Position numbers and translations under genes: made by a program. Shown piece after piece: positions 10,408 through 24,253 of a stretch of 64,000 nt of DNA (position 1 is its first letter; the number at the start of each line of letters is the position of its first letter). The notes under the pieces are model-generated. The model saw only the letters and a program-made list of their open reading frames with translations. It did not search any database and was not told the DNA's origin. The DNA is from Apostichopus japonicus (Eukaryota > Echinodermata > Holothuroidea > Aspidochirotida > Stichopodidae): positions 2,849,501 to 2,913,500 of the forward strand of contig NC_092576.1 in assembly GCF_037975245.1 (NCBI RefSeq). The letters run 5' to 3'.

Positions 10408-12349
10408 CAGGTGCGTATCAAGGGGGGGGGGGGGCGTTGGGGGCGCGCGCCCCCCGGGTAAGGAAAAGAGGAGAGAAAAAAAGAGAAGAAAAAAGGGAAA
10501 AGGCGGGGAAAAAAAGAAAAGGAGGAGAGGAAGGAAGGGAAAAGAAAAAGAAAAAAGAGACAAAAAGGAAAAAAGGAGGGAGTAGAAGATAGCCAAGACC
10601 TCGGGAAGAGAAAGAGGAACAGTCATAGTTAAAGCGCTGATCCCTATAATATACACAGGGTAGCCAGTGACAGATCAAGGATTACGGAGGGGGTGTGCGC
10701 CTCACCCTACCCCTTACACCGACAACTCCATTTTTGACGTTTCCATTTTTCCTCTCTCACTAATGTATCTATATAAATACTATATATGGTCTATCATAAC
10801 GCGTGTGTGTGTGTGTATGGACGCCTTAAACAATTGTACAATTGTGCTATATGGAACCAACTCTGGCTGGTCTTGAACTCGACCGAGTCGTCGGGGTACA
10901 TGACGCATTTCGGGAAGGGGGCGACCGCCCCCCCCCCCGAGCAAATTTTCTTTATGACATCGCTAGTAATTTCAAAATAGACAATGCTTAGATGCAACTT
11001 ATAAGGCCTGGGAAGTGTCATTTCCAGCGATCTGGGAGGCATTTTCGGCCAAAATTTTTCTTGTACGCTTCGCGCCAACCCATGGTGGCGCTTCGCTTAG
11101 ATAGTTTGCCTACAGGCTTCGCCCCTCTCTTGGCAATTACTCGCTACACGCCTGTTCGAATTTGTAAAGCAAAGAGCAGATATAACATCATATCAGTGAG
11201 CATTGAAATGCATGTTCCACGATGAACAGCCTCAAAAACTGTCTATGTGTGTAAAGGCGTAGGAGCCAATTGGATTTGGGGGCTGTAATGACTTGCCCAA
11301 AAAAAAAAGCCAAAATGCGCGCGTTCAACATATCAATATCGTATAAGCAAGCATCGGTCATTACAGTGCATGGCATCGTGTACCTTATACGGTCCGTGAA
11401 AGTTGCGCAGTATACCGCTGGATGCTATGTAAACAACGGAATGTCTTATGTCGATGGAGAAAAATCATACAGATCCATTTATGTCAAAACTCTCTTTTAC
11501 AGTAGTAATGTCGGCCAAGCTTACAACTTTATTTTAATTACCAAGGAGATCATTTTTAAGCTATTCATTGCTATTTATTTTTCTTTCAGTAGGTGCCCGA
11601 AAAAGATGGGGCAAAATTTGGTTGCGGGGGGGGGGGGGGGGCTGCAGCCACCGCCTCCTACGGACCTACGCCTATGTGTGTATAGTTTTCGGTTTCGATA
11701 TACCTGATATCGGAAATATCTGCTACTTTTCATTTCCTTCAACCAAGTTTTATAATAGCCATTATAAGAGGTTGCAATATTTCTACACCAATAAATTAAC
11801 TGTGTCTGAATTTTCGAAAATTTCCTCACCAACATTCTTCATCATACTTTCCTCTACTCGTGCAACTTTGACCTGTCTGTTAGGGGATCAAGGAGGTTTT
11901 TCTATATTGCTTGTCCATAGATTGAATTTTGTGCAACATTATGGGTATGTTTTCAAGTGATTTTATTCACGAGAAATGGGAATTCTCAACAGATAATGGG
12001 CTTAAAACCTTCAAAAGTGGGGCTTTCGGATATTGTGGGCCGTGACGTAGAATCACCTACAAAAGCAATGATCCATAGGACATGCAATGAGGTCGAACAT
12101 GATGTGTGACTGGTGACAATCTTCAAAAAAGTTATGGATGGAAAAAAAAAAACTTTTGGGAAATACTTGGTTCTCAGGCAAAAGTGTACATCTGGTTGGT
12201 CATTTTCAAGCCCGAGAAGTGCTATTTCCGGTGATCTGGGGGTATCAAAACCAGAAATTTTCTTGTACGCTGCGCGCCAACCGATGGTGGCGCTCCGCTT
12301 AGATAGTAATTCGCGCCCCCCGGGTTAGAAAATCCTGGATACGCGCCTG
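10408..12349. mobile_element. composite of short DNA-transposon fragments
   Basis: The outer ends form an inverted pair: CAGGTGCGTATCAAGG at 10408 and CCTGGATACGCGCCTG ending at 12349 (14 of 16 positions pair). The 5-bp word CGTTC flanks both ends. Inside, a module at about 11005-11154 is repeated at about 12190-12349, sharing TTTTCTTGTACGCT, CGCGCCAAC and TGGTGGCGCT. Both modules end in the same -CGCCTG terminus. This suggests two or more related non-autonomous elements, partly nested. No transposase frame is present. The single-element reading of 10408-12349 is tentative. Confidence 0.5.
10464..10588 (+). repeat. polypurine tract, about 125 nt
   Basis: The plus strand is almost entirely A and G over about 125 nt, directly after a G-run and a GCGCGCGCC segment. 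It is low complexity. Open frames through it are compositional artefacts. Confidence 0.85.
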
Positions 12350-15195
12350 CGTTCCCTGGAGGCCCAAATATTGCTGTAAAGACGTCTCGCCTACTTTTAG
12401 GTCTAATCAAAATTAGCATTGTTAACAATATAGACGGCTAGTCTTTGTGTCCTATTTTTTTTAAAGTTAGAACAACTGTGTAGAGCCGCAGCTAAATAGC
12501 CGTGAGTTGTTATTCAACTCAACTAGTAATTTTCTCCAAAACATTTTGTTTCTTTCTTGTGCTTCAAGACTGTTTCAACATGTTTCAATATATCGACGAT
12601 AAGATCAGGATTTCGTCGAAACCTCCTTACTATAAACGTAGGCACCCATGCGTGAGTCATTGTCGAGGGTGTAACAAGATGACGTGAGTGACCTTCACAT
12701 CGATGCAAAGCATATCGTTGTCAGCTGGTGGGAAGAGAATAGCATCGCGTTTAGAAAGGACTACAATTGCCGTCTTCGGGGTCACCGAAATGGATGTATG
12801 AATTTTTACTTTGCACTTTTAACCGCTTGTGGTAGATACAGGCAATACAATTAGTTTATATCTGTAAGTCGCCGGTTTGCTATTCAATAACTTTGGCAAA
12901 ATTGGATAGAACCATTGTCGTCATAATTCCCTCTTGCTTAACCTTCGAGGTAGTTAGTACGTCAATGGAGGCTTATAAACTGAGTCTCATTAATGATTGT
13001 AACAGAGTATTTTTGATATGGATATACAACGAATTAAGAAAATACTTTAAGCTTATCTACAAATATGTATCCGAATTCACGAGTGTTCATTTGATACTAT
13101 GAATACCTTGATTTGAATTATTTGCACAACAATTCCAAACAAGAAAAACAATGTAGAAAAATACATGAAGAATAGGAACGAAAACAAAAGTGCAGGGTGA
13201 CACAGAAAAGTCTGACAAGCAGATGTATTTCCACTGTGGTCCCTATAAACACGAAAATACTACAGTAACAATATACACCCAGATACATATAAAAAGATAC
13301 ATAAAAGTAAAAATATATATAGGCTAGAGCTCTCCCCTTCTTTCAATTTAGTAATGAAATATTTTTCATTTCATTTATTTGTTTTTCACAACATGCATTT
13401 AAACGTTTACAAATAACAAATAACATTTTTAATTGCTGATTTAAAGATATTAAGCTTAATGGACTTCTGAAATTTACAAACTTACCAACTTAGCATGTCA
13501 TACTATCGTTGCAGCGAAACTCTAAGCTACTTTAATGATTCTGAGGCGGCAAACCATACATCCACATTAACCAGGAATCGATTCTACTGCTTATTCTAGG
13601 TATATTTTAATATTTTCAATGTAAACAGTAAGTCTAAAATGGATACCATTTTCACAGGGTTCTACGAAATAGTCGATACTTCTTCTTGGATGAGAAAATG
13701 TTTAGCTATAGTCAAATTATGTTTCATTCATTCCATCATATTTCGAAATAACGTACAAAGACATCAAAAAGTTTCCAGCTAGAAATGTGGAGGTTTATAC
13801 ATTTACTACCGGAATATCAGCCCGTACCGTGGAACCGTTCTAGCCTACTGAGATTATAACTTCTATGGTAACTCGATCCAAAGTTCATCGCTTTTGTATG
13901 CAAATTGGTTTCCGTGATTAGATGCATAAGAAGTTATGTTTACTATATATTTATATATATATATATAAATAACTAGTGCTTTGCATTTTGCGACACATAT
14001 TTATGATAGTACCACCAGTATCAGTTTACCTCGTTACCATATTCCGGATGGCAAACATACAGCGATGGCTTTGAGGGCAAAAGGTTATCTTAAAAGGGCT
14101 TTATGTACTATAACTCTAGTCTTTACCAGTTCTAAGATTTCAGGATATTAATATCTCTTTGCTTATGGTATGACTGCGTATTCAGGCCCCTTGTTTCCTG
14201 TTATAAAAAAATCCCAGACACTGCCATTTCCGCATGTAATTCAGCGGGCGTCCACAAATGTCTTTAACGATGTTAGTTTTTTGTTCTTTCTCCCTCATTT
14301 TGTTTGGCTTATGATTATTTACAAAATCAGATTACTAGTTCTTGAACAATATGAATCAGTTGTTATTTTATCCACACGTGGGTACTTTAACCACCATCGA
14401 ACATTGGTCTGACTCCTGACCATTCCCTCCTCTTTAGAAACCTGTGTCGGGTTTTCTGTTAACGTACAGTAGACTATATAGCAACCATATGAGCAGTTCA
14501 AATAAGCACGACAAAACATTAAAACAAAATACACTTAAGTCATGTTTAAGTGCTGTACTTAGACGGGAGAGGCTACTCTTTTGTAAATTTCACGTAAAGG
14601 AAAATAATATAAAATCAACCAAGCATGTGTACGAAAGAACAAACTGATTGTGCAAACTGCGAATTAAGCAGTATAACACAATATAGCAAAAATATTGAAT
14701 GCAACCAAATTCGTTGGATGAATGCGTATGTTATTGTATCCGCCATTTTCAGTATTTGAAACACTGATACAATTTGCCCAGTCGTTGTTGCAGGCACTGA
14801 AACTCACCTTTTGACAGTAGATCTTTCCCTCAGGAGAATTCAACAACGTTGTGGTATTGGTAACACGATAATTGTAATCTTGGTAGGTTCGACGATCGTT
14901 TTGACCAAATGTTGGTTACTTCTTTTTTTTTCTCACCGAAGGGAACTTCAATGCCAAAACCACATATATCTGACTGTCGTTGGAGTAAAGACGTTAACGC
15001 AAATGTATGGCTGCATGGTAACCTCTGTCCACGTAAAGTACCCCACTAACAATGTTGAAATAACTTCGTATATGCACGTAGAAGGAAGTAACGGTATCCT
15101 TGAAAAGACATTCACATTTTCAACTTGGAATTTCTTTGAGTTATAGCTTTGGTCCTATTATTATGGGTGTGACGTTAACGCAAATGCTTGGTTAA
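12350..15195. other. intergenic, no gene recognised
   Basis: AT-rich sequence with a short AT microsatellite near 13945-13970. On the minus strand a block ending near 14811 (SPEGKIYCQK then GTGAGT) looks exon-like, but no acceptor or domain could be fixed. Nothing else is supported. Confidence 0.4.
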
Positions 15196-15205
15196 ATGGT
15201 AAGAT

Positions 15206-15345
15206 CTGTATGTGTGTATGTCTGTCTGTCCGTCCGTCCTTCCGTCCGTCCGTCCGTCCATCCACCAACCCACCCACCCACCCACCCACCAGTCCGTCCG
15301 TCCGTCCGTCCGTCTGTCCATCCATCCATCCATCTATCTATGGGG
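15206..15345. repeat. tetranucleotide microsatellite (CCGT/CCAT/CCAC)
   Basis: Runs of GTCC/GTCT, then CCAC/CCAT, then CCGT and CCAT/CTAT units in a row. Overlapping open frames in several phases are explained by the 4-bp repeat. A G-rich segment follows at 15342-15365. Confidence 0.9.
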
Positions 15346-18300
15346 GGTGTAATGGGGGGAGGGTGGTTATCACGGAAGGGCCGGCCGACCTGAGGTCATA
15401 AAAGCCGTGTCCTATGCAGCGGAGGGAGAGGTGATGGTACCTCCTCAAGAAGAATACTAAAAATAGACGTACGTCAGCCTGATGGACGGGCGAAATAATA
15501 CTTTGTGTTAGGTTGCAAAGGGGATAAGTTGGCACACCTGGTGGTAGTAGTGCTCCAAATCTTTCTCGGCTTAAAGCAATAATCCACCGAATGAAGCTAG
15601 TTTCCCCGAAATAATTAAATAAAAATAAAAATAAAATAATAATTACGATGGGAGGAGGAAATGGCACCGGTCGACCGCCCTTCCGCACGCTACTGTTTCA
15701 TTGGGTCCGTGTCATATGGGGGTTTATTAAAGGCGAAGCCCCATGAACTTGCTTTAGCTTCATATCAGCAAATTCAAGAAGCACACGTAAGTACATGAAA
15801 TTTTTAATATGTAGATTGAAAGGTGTGTACCTATTTGATAAACAATCATCTATTATCCTCATAGCCATGATAGCCCTTCCCCTAATATCACCCCCTCCAG
15901 CTCCTCAACACAACAACGAAAAAAGAAGAAAGGAATAAAAACAACATAACTGTATGACAAAGAAACTTCATTTCTAGAGAAAACGTATATAAAGTTCAAA
16001 CGTTCTTGTTAACAATGTTCCATAGAAGTTACTCCTGTGCACGTTACTAAACAGTATTTTAACACTGTACGATTTGCCTATCAATAATGTAATAATTTAC
16101 GCACACATGAAACACTTGAGGTTTAGCCTCAGCCACGTCAAAGACACTGGTCTATCGGAAGCTCTGTTGGCAGGTCGACATAGAGAGTGACAATTAGGCC
16201 TACAGCATTTCCACAGCAGATTGTGTCCTGGATGTTCAACTAAACTTATCGACAGTCTTGCCTTACTGAAAAAATATGGTAGTGGAAAAAAGGTTTTGGT
16301 GTAAAGAAATGAGTTATGAACCTCCTGTGAATGGAGGCTGGTAGGCTGACCTTAAATAATGTAGTGTAGTGTAGGCACAGCCTAGCCTAAATTAGGCTAG
16401 GGCTAACGTTAGGTTATATATGCATTTATTAATTTGTACTAGATTCACGAAACTGCCGGTCCTGTAATAATAACAAAAGTACTCAATTTTCTGTTTCAAA
16501 CCAGCGCTTCCGCTGGCATGAGAAATCTTCTCCTTTACTGTATCTGGTTAACAATTGAACTAGGCTAAGTGTATAACAGCTTGGAAAAGGTCATTATACT
16601 GGTAAGTAGCCTAGGTAGGGACCGACAGCATACTGAGATTGAGTAAACACATGTTGACTGCTCGAGGGTTGCTGCAACTCTCCTTTATTATCTCACTTCA
16701 ATGCCCTCCAGTTACACCTCTTAGTACAATGTATACATATATACATTAATCGTACATGAGTTGTTTGTAGCCATACCCCACTAGGCTAGGTCTCCAAACA
16801 GTATGGAATGCTACTACAAAGCTAGGGTTATACATAATGTAATTTCCTTTGACCTAGCATGAACACCTGACAGTGCACCTAACATTACAACAATTATACA
16901 GAGGGTACCAGGTAGGTTACCAGTATAGGATAGACTAGAACCCTACATACTGTAAACTTGCAAGATGAATCAGTTGTTTAGGTTTACCTTCTTTCTTTAT
17001 CTTCCTGCAGTCTGCCTTGTTCAACTTCCAGAGTCTGTTGACGGTGGTCCTTTTACTGATATGCACCTGCACGTATATTAGAGGGATAGCTCCAAGAATG
17101 CTCGATAAAAACAAAGAAGGGTAAGATGCTGACGATTATGAAGTTCTGCAAATTTTGACACTCAACATGCTAATTTGAAAACTGACCGATTGCCTATTAC
17201 AATAACCTTGTTGTAGATCCTGGATATTCAAAGTGAAAGTCTCAACCATTTCTTGGTTCGCCCAAAAACTTTGGATGGTCACAAAAACAAATTCAACTGG
17301 AAGAACAGAGAAATTGCCAGTATTTGTACTGCTAAATGTGAAAGAAATTTTGAACATACATTACTTCAAACTACCTTAAGCACCCTTAAGGCATTGAAGA
17401 CTCGCCCCAAACCATGTGCCGCCCTCTGAAAAAGTTCACTTTCCGTTGCCTGCAAGTGAAGTGTTTTGTTGTCGCTACAAAATGCAGACAGTATTGATTC
17501 GTGTCACCTTGTTATCTTTATCTGGACCTGAGATGTCCATCGCTGCTATGTACACTGTGTTGTGGGCATTGACCGTAGCTGCATGTATTGAATGAACACT
17601 AGTGTCTAATTTCTGACGGTAGCAAGCTGTGTGTGTATTTTCTGGGATCGATGGTGGTGTCTAACACTTCTGTTACACCTCGTTTGATCCAAGTTAGATT
17701 ACCGGCAACAGACGTTTCTTTGTGCCTGAGTCTTCAATCCCTTTAATCATATTTAAAGCAATTTCTCTGCATGGAGAGGGATGTCTCCTCCCAGTAGAGC
17801 CAGTAGAGTCGACCCCTTCTGCAGGCAACAGTAGAGTGGCCAAGATCATGAAGGGGAACATTGGGGTTCACCATGCAAAAAAGTATAATCTTCTGATAAA
17901 ACTTCTTTTTTAGTTTTTTATCACCCTAGTGAATCTGAAACTTTTAATCTAACATTTGCACTCAACAATGATTATTCCATCTATCCACTGATCAAAGCCT
18001 AACAATCTTAATCGACAACTAACTTGACTTTCAGTAGTGCATTTAAATCTTTGTTAGAAAGTTCTGTCAAAATACTTGTTCGGTAAAACCAGTCCAGGGC
18101 TGATCTGAAGTGTGTGCTTTGATATAATATACATGAAGTAAATATGTGTATATGTGTTTTAAGGCTGCGGGGTACTTAATTGGTGATAGGTTCGATGTTC
18201 AACAGTTGCACTAGTTAACTAACAATTCAAGAAACTCACCATTAAAAAGCGGTCACTAACCCAAAATTTTAAGAAGAGGGGGTTTGGGCCCGTTGGATCC

Positions 18301-21157
18301 CACCCCCCTCCAATGATCCACTTTGATTATATAGCAATATTAAGATGATCAGTCTGCTCTAAATGGGGACACAAACTCAACTATTATCTTTGGAATATGT
18401 CCCTCTTTAAGATTTTGGTAACATTGTCTGCCACCATTATAAGTGTGTGTGATAACCAAGCAGCTAATGAGATGCGGGAAATAGTTTTTAGAGGGGGTAC
18501 ATAGATTGATTGGTTTTAATGCAGAGTTACAAAGCTACAGATAATGCAGCTCTTCAAAATATGCCTGGACATAATTTTCAGTTTGTAAGACCTAAGTTCC
18601 TATATTTTTTGAAACATTTTCCAAAACTTTTTTTTCTTGTCATGATTCAGGTTACTTGGAGTATTTTGGAAATTTGCAAGAATTGGAGAGAGAAAAAGTC
18701 CATATGTTGCAGTCTGTTGCATCGCCATGGCAGTGAGCATCCTGTTCTTCACATGACCTTTCTTTGGACAGTTGCAACATTATGAGATTCGGAGCGTCCG
18801 CCAGTACTTCAACGCCATCTTGCAACATACACTTTGCCTCGACTGTCGGTCGGGTCCTTTGGTCGTAAACCTGTCTATCAGGAACCGGTAACTTTTTCTA
18901 GTCGGCGATCAGCGAGGATTATGTCAATTACTGCTATCGCTGTGACAGCTCTGTCAATTCTAAGGCTGATGATATTTTTCGTCTGTATTCCAAAAACTAA
19001 GTTTTACTGGACTGGAAAGGTCAAATAATAGCAGTCTGTTGCATGGCTATGGAAACAAGAATCCTGCTCTTCACAACCATTTCAATTCTGGTGCAACGTC
19101 ATAACTTTGAAAGTTTAAACATGCGGTGATGGTCACAAACAAGACGGTTGGCCAGGATTTTTCAGGAGTGAATCATGCTCTCGAAGGGACATTGGAAATT
19201 TGAATGTTTCCTTTATTTCCAATTTTGGTGTAAAGAATATTCCAGAGGAAAACATTCTTTTTCTTGAGGTGGGAGGGGGGGGGGGGGAGAGGAACTGATT
19301 TTATGCATACCAGTGATATTTTGCATTCAACGTAAATATGAATAATTTTTTCTCGAGATAACAACATTTGAAGTATCATTGGATCATTTGGTTTATCACT
19401 TCATGTATAAACACATAGATTCAACATAACCTAAATTGTAATTTAAGAAATGACATTTACATGAGGTTCAAAGGAACAATTTATCCCTACAAACTAATCG
19501 TGCTATAGTCTGTAAGTTCCATTAGAATAAGGACATTTATTTGTGATTGGAAACTGTATAAGTATCCTTTCAATCTGGGCCTGATCTTGACAGTAAAACA
19601 AACTGCCACATGTTTCATACTCCACAGGGTACACAGAGCAATGTCAACCTAATATACTCTCATCTCTCAATCTTCTTTTGGTCTTCAGTATTTTAGGAAG
19701 TTGATGAAGTTGCTATCTAAGAGCAATGTAAGATTATTGGAGGAAAAGTTTCAAGCAAACTTTGTTATAAAATATTATACACCAAAAAACATAGCAAACT
19801 TTATTTTGTGTAGCCACCTATATTTACCTTTTCTAGGCTGTTATGGAACACATATGGTATTTTAAAAATGAGCTGTGAAGGTAAAAAAGATACAGATGTG
19901 AAAAAACAGGACACAGAGACTGAGAAAGGTGTATCACTACTAACTGCTCCACTAATTACTGAACATGATTTGAGCTGAGGATCTGGAAAAATTGAATCTT
20001 ATTTTATTTATTTCTTTGAATGAAAACTATTTTTAATGTTCTTGAAACATGATTTGATGTGCAGACCATTTGCTGCAGAAACTGATTTTCTCTGGTGTGA
20101 AGTGGTTGTAAAATACCTTAAATATATAATTCAGGAGGTTCAAAAAATATTCTAACTCTTGTTGCTCTGCATAAAAATCTTAGAACAGTTTTGATCGATG
20201 AGCGATTCTTTCACGTATCATTAAGAAAACTGAGGTTCGCCAATTTGCTGTTAGTTATGGCCAGTCCTTGTATTGCTCTACATGATTTAAGCAGTTAACA
20301 GTCAGCAGATGACCAATATAAACTGATCACTTCATTATAAAAATCAAATTATTCTCCTAATGACTACTAGTTACCCTCAAATCCATTTCTAGCATTGTCA
20401 AATACGAACCATTAAACTAATACCTGCTTTGACAAGTTCAAAAGATTTGCATAACATTTAGTCGTACCATGGAGCTGTTTATAGCTCCATGATCGTACCG
20501 ATCTTTTCTGATTGCACATTTGTTTAAAGGGATGCTCCAATAGCTGAAGTCTACTGTTGACCCTAAATAACCTGCAAATTTCTGGCTCTTTTGGTCAAAA
20601 ATTGCATCCTAATTTTAAAAAAACTTGATGGACAAGTTTTAGTATTTTGTGAGATTTCATGAATATATATATGGCAATGGCAGAGTTGGTGAGGTCATCA
20701 TGAAATTGAGCTGAAAATGTCTTGTACATATTTATCCTCTAACTTGGCCAGTAATGCTCATACTAGTAAGTAACATATTTATAGGGATTAAGGGAAAAGT
20801 GGGACATTGCTCCCTCCCTCCCTTTCCTTTGAAGAAAATGTTGGATTCTGAAGAGAACTATGTAGCTCCTTACCAAGCTTGAGAGGCTAATATGTGGCCT
20901 TGTGTCACGTATATGACATGACTGTGATGTACATTATGCTATGGAAATGGGCACGCACAGTTATGTAATGTACAGTACAGACGGGGAATAAATATATGAG
21001 TTCTGCATACAACATGTTTACTTAGTTTATTTACAGTACGTATCATAAATAAAACGGTGACATTTTTTTAACTTGACTGAGACCCATCCGCAGAGATTTA
21101 GGGCAATTTAGTCTGCGAGGTTATATTTTTGTGGCTATAAAACGGGACAAATATCTG
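15346..21157. other. long gene-poor interval
   Basis: About 5.8 kb without a supported gene. A G-rich to C-rich segment at 15346-15700 ends GCACGCTACTG and may be a transposon remnant. Near 18700 and 19030 two related 60-bp stretches share CAGTCTGTTGCAT and CCTG-TCTTCACA, an old local duplication. A G-run lies at about 19270-19287. The interval contains frequent TAGGCTAGG-type words near 16380-16800. Confidence 0.4.
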
Positions 21158-21470
21158 ATGTGATCTAAGGATTGCAGGTCAGACCAGATCATTGCAATGT
21201 GTCCTTGGGCAAGGCACTTTATCTCCATTGCCTCTCTTCACCCAGGCGTATAAATGGGGAGCTGCGAGGTAACTTGTACATATAATTGTGTGAGCCAGTC
21301 TGTGGCTGCACCCTATGGGGGTGTCCCCGGGGGACACGTGGATGTGGTGCCCTGGGAGAGACTGATTGAATTGTGCACACATGTGTGTGAGTGTGACCAG
21401 TTCCCATATGACCAGGGGTTTAGTGCTGTAAAGTCAAGTGAGGAGGCATTAGCCTCATACAAGACTGTAA
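21158..21470 (+). repeat. SINE-like interspersed repeat, degraded copy
   Basis: It shares long matches with 46457-46700: TGATCTAAGGATTGCAGGT, CCAGATCATT, TGTCCTTGGGCAAGG and TATCTCCATTGCCTCTCTTC. The other copy keeps a pol III B box (GGTTCTAGTCC) that is damaged here, which points to a tRNA-derived SINE. The 3' part (GTGGCTGCACCC, then GTGTCCCC) is also shared. Confidence 0.7.
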
Positions 21471-22472
21471 ACCTTTAACTTTTACCGTGACTTCAATGTG
21501 TATTAAGTTAATGGCAGCCCTTCTTTAATGAGATGAATAGTTAACAATTGCTCTGTTCAATATAAAGAAGTCGTTTAAAAACCAAAAAATAATAATAAGA
21601 TGCATATTTTTGGCATTTGCAATTTGACTGCACTGATGCTTTGCAGGTCAAGTACACTTTTGGGAATTTCAAGGGACAGTCCAACAGCTGTACCTTTCCC
21701 CTTCTTTTGTTTTCATAATTTCCTGAAACATCATCTATGATTGAGTATTTATGGAGTATTTATGATCAATGAATGATGATGATAAACAGACAATGTGGTG
21801 AGTGAAGTTAACTGATGGATTACATTGACTCAAGAGTTTTATTTCTTAATACACAAAAATTACCATTTTTGTCAGTAATTTTGAAACTTCAGTGGAACTC
21901 AATAAATTATTACTAGTCTGCACATGAAACTAAAAGCTTTGTTGCCATTAATAACATATTCATATTCTACAAATTATTCTGTTTCTCTGTCAGAACAGTG
22001 CCAAGTTACTGCCTCCTGTGTTCAAGATGAGATGTGGTATAACTTAATTCATGAAAACAAGTTGTACAATGGTCTTATTATAGACTCTTGAAGGATAACG
22101 AACCTTTTGCATCTCCGACCAAGACAAAAAGCAGACTTTGATACTGAAGGTACCACCAACCATAGTTACAAGTGTATTACCTCCTCCCTACCAGTCTCTC
22201 ACCCCCCCCACCCCCCCATCACTGGACCAAAATGCTAATGCAACCGAGCCTCCTCAAACTGGGTTACCACAAGTTTTGGGTTCCTCCCAGAACTCGGATT
22301 ACAGGAACCATTGAAATTGGTGGCGGCATATGTCAAAGACAAACTAAGTCACAAAGGAACAACACTTGGGTGAAGTTTATACTTGGTACGTAGATCTCTT
22401 ACACAAGGAGGACTTGATCAAGTCTAAATATGACATGATTGAACCTAAAGAGCCTCAGATATCTATGTTCTT
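21471..22472. other. intergenic downstream of GEN1
   Basis: No gene or clear repeat. A C-rich run occurs near 22201-22217. Confidence 0.4.
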
Positions 22473-22478
22473 TTTATT
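22473..22478 (-). terminator. candidate GEN1 polyadenylation signal
   Basis: On the minus strand this reads AATAAA, about 200 nt after the GEN1 stop codon. That is a normal distance for a short 3' UTR. The choice is by motif and position only. Confidence 0.45.
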
Positions 22479-22679
22479 TATGCCAACCAGGATCTTTTCA
22501 AACTGACCAAGATGTTTCTTATCAGTTCACTGCAAATTTCTCTATATTTCCAAATAACCTAAATCATGATAGTATGATTGAGCTATGTCTTCTTTAGTCC
22601 CGTTATGGTCGGTTACCTTTTGTGGGTAAAGTAGTCAATTACAAAGTTAAAATCACCACATAATTGCATTCTAACATTC

Positions 22680-24253
22680 CTAATCCATTTCCATAGATTT
22701 TAATATATCTCTATGCTTTACATTTCTCTTCTTTAATCTGTCCATCAAGGATGCCGGGCTGTTCTCTTTGTCATCCAACGATAACATATTTCTCTTGATG
22801 ATGTGCTGTTGCATATTCATATCTTTGTCGCCCACGATATAAGATGGCCTGCTCTGAGAGTTACCGTCTGGCGTTAACTTGCCGACACAGTCACGACTAA
22901 TGCAAAGTTTCTCGACTTCATCATTGAGGTCTTGTACATTTGAGTGTGCTCTGTTCACGACATTAGTTTCATTAGTATGAACACCCAATCTTTCATCATT
23001 TCTGCCCAATGGTGGACCTTCCTGGGTATCATCCAGTTTACCAGATATCAGCCCTGCTTGCATTCCTCTGACTTTTGTGTCATGTCGTATGTCTTCTCTT
23101 AGTGAACCGATATGGAACTCTTTGCCACTGGACGGTTCTATATGCCTTAGTGTAAACCCTTCAGTATTGCTACCTTTATGCTTTGAAATCAAATTCCTGT
23201 AAGATTTTGCTTCTTCATCAGGTCCTAGATTATTTCTTGAACAGTTATCAGTAAAGGTAAGGTCCTCACCAGGGCCAGTCAAGTCATACGTTACTCTTCT
23301 GCCCAATTCTGTCCTCTGACAGCCTTGTATCTCTTCGTTTCCGTGACCCTGTGGGTCATCAGTTTTTGACCTCTGTGCTTTTGCCATCTGCCCATTTGGT
23401 TGATCTCCAAATCTACAGTTGTGACAGTCATCAGCTGTTGAGACATGCAACTCTTCCTCTTGTGAATCCACTTCCTCCTGTTCATATCCACTGTGACACA
23501 AGTCAACAATTTCTGATATCTTTGGTTTTGTTCTTTGCCAAAAATTCATCTGTTGTTCCTTTCTGCTAAAATGTGAGTCTTTCATTTGGTATTTCTCAAG
23601 CTCTGCTCTTTCAAGTGTCTGTGATTTTTCCCTTTTCCCACCGAGTGAGAGATGATTTGATCTCTCCGTATCTAATGCCATAGGTCTTGATTTTGTCTCC
23701 TCCTTCAATCCGCTGACGTGACGTTTCGAGGTACTCTTACTCTGGACAACTGGCGAAGGAGTCCAACAGTTCCATGGACTTGTCTTTAAGGAAAAGTTTA
23801 ATCCTTGGAATAATGAATGATCTAGGCTTTTTTCCATCTTATTATGGCATTCTGGTGTAGCAAAATTGGTCCTTGGAGAATTAAAGTCAGCCATTTTAAA
23901 CTGATCCGATCCTATAGACATCCTAGTTACTTCTCTATATGAAGGCTTCCCTGAACAATCATTAATAATGACAGGAGTTTCAAAACTCTCAGCAGATGAG
24001 ATTGATGGCAATTCATCTGCGAGAGAATCATTAATGAGTGAGCTCTCAGTTTCGTCCAAATAAATTATCGATGTTTGAGGTTCAGCTGTGGGAGTTTGAA
24101 ATGGCGTGTTGATATTGATTAATGTCGGGTCAGACCAAACTAGGGAAGACTCTGATGCAGGTGCTCGGGATGACTTGTCCTTTAACTGGGACATATCCCC
24201 ATTTGTGTTGTCCAACATTTCTGTTGTTGCAACCTCCTCTGCAGACTTCTTGC
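22680..24253 (-). CDS. GEN1: GEN1 exon 12, long disordered C-terminal tail
   Basis: A 1,574-nt terminal exon encodes 523 residues rich in Ser, Asp, Glu, Lys and Gln, with no globular domain visible. It is likely disordered, as in vertebrate GEN1, whose tail is phosphorylated and carries export and localisation signals. The extreme end has KENSPASLMDRLKKR, which resembles the last residues of human GEN1 (SPLPLRQRLKLR). This suggests a short conserved motif. The stop TAG is at 22682-22680. Confidence 0.85.

Noticed and set aside
10272-10678. Lys/Glu-rich and Phe/Ser-rich frames on both strands
   Set aside because: Caused by the polypurine tract.
14664-15146. Possible exon (SPEGKIYCQK, donor GTGAGT) on the minus strand and a 111-codon plus frame
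   Set aside because: No acceptor, no domain and no neighbouring exon in phase; support is one splice-like word.
15196-15401. Pro/Ser/Val-rich frames (PSVRPSV)
   Set aside because: Translation of the 4-bp microsatellite.
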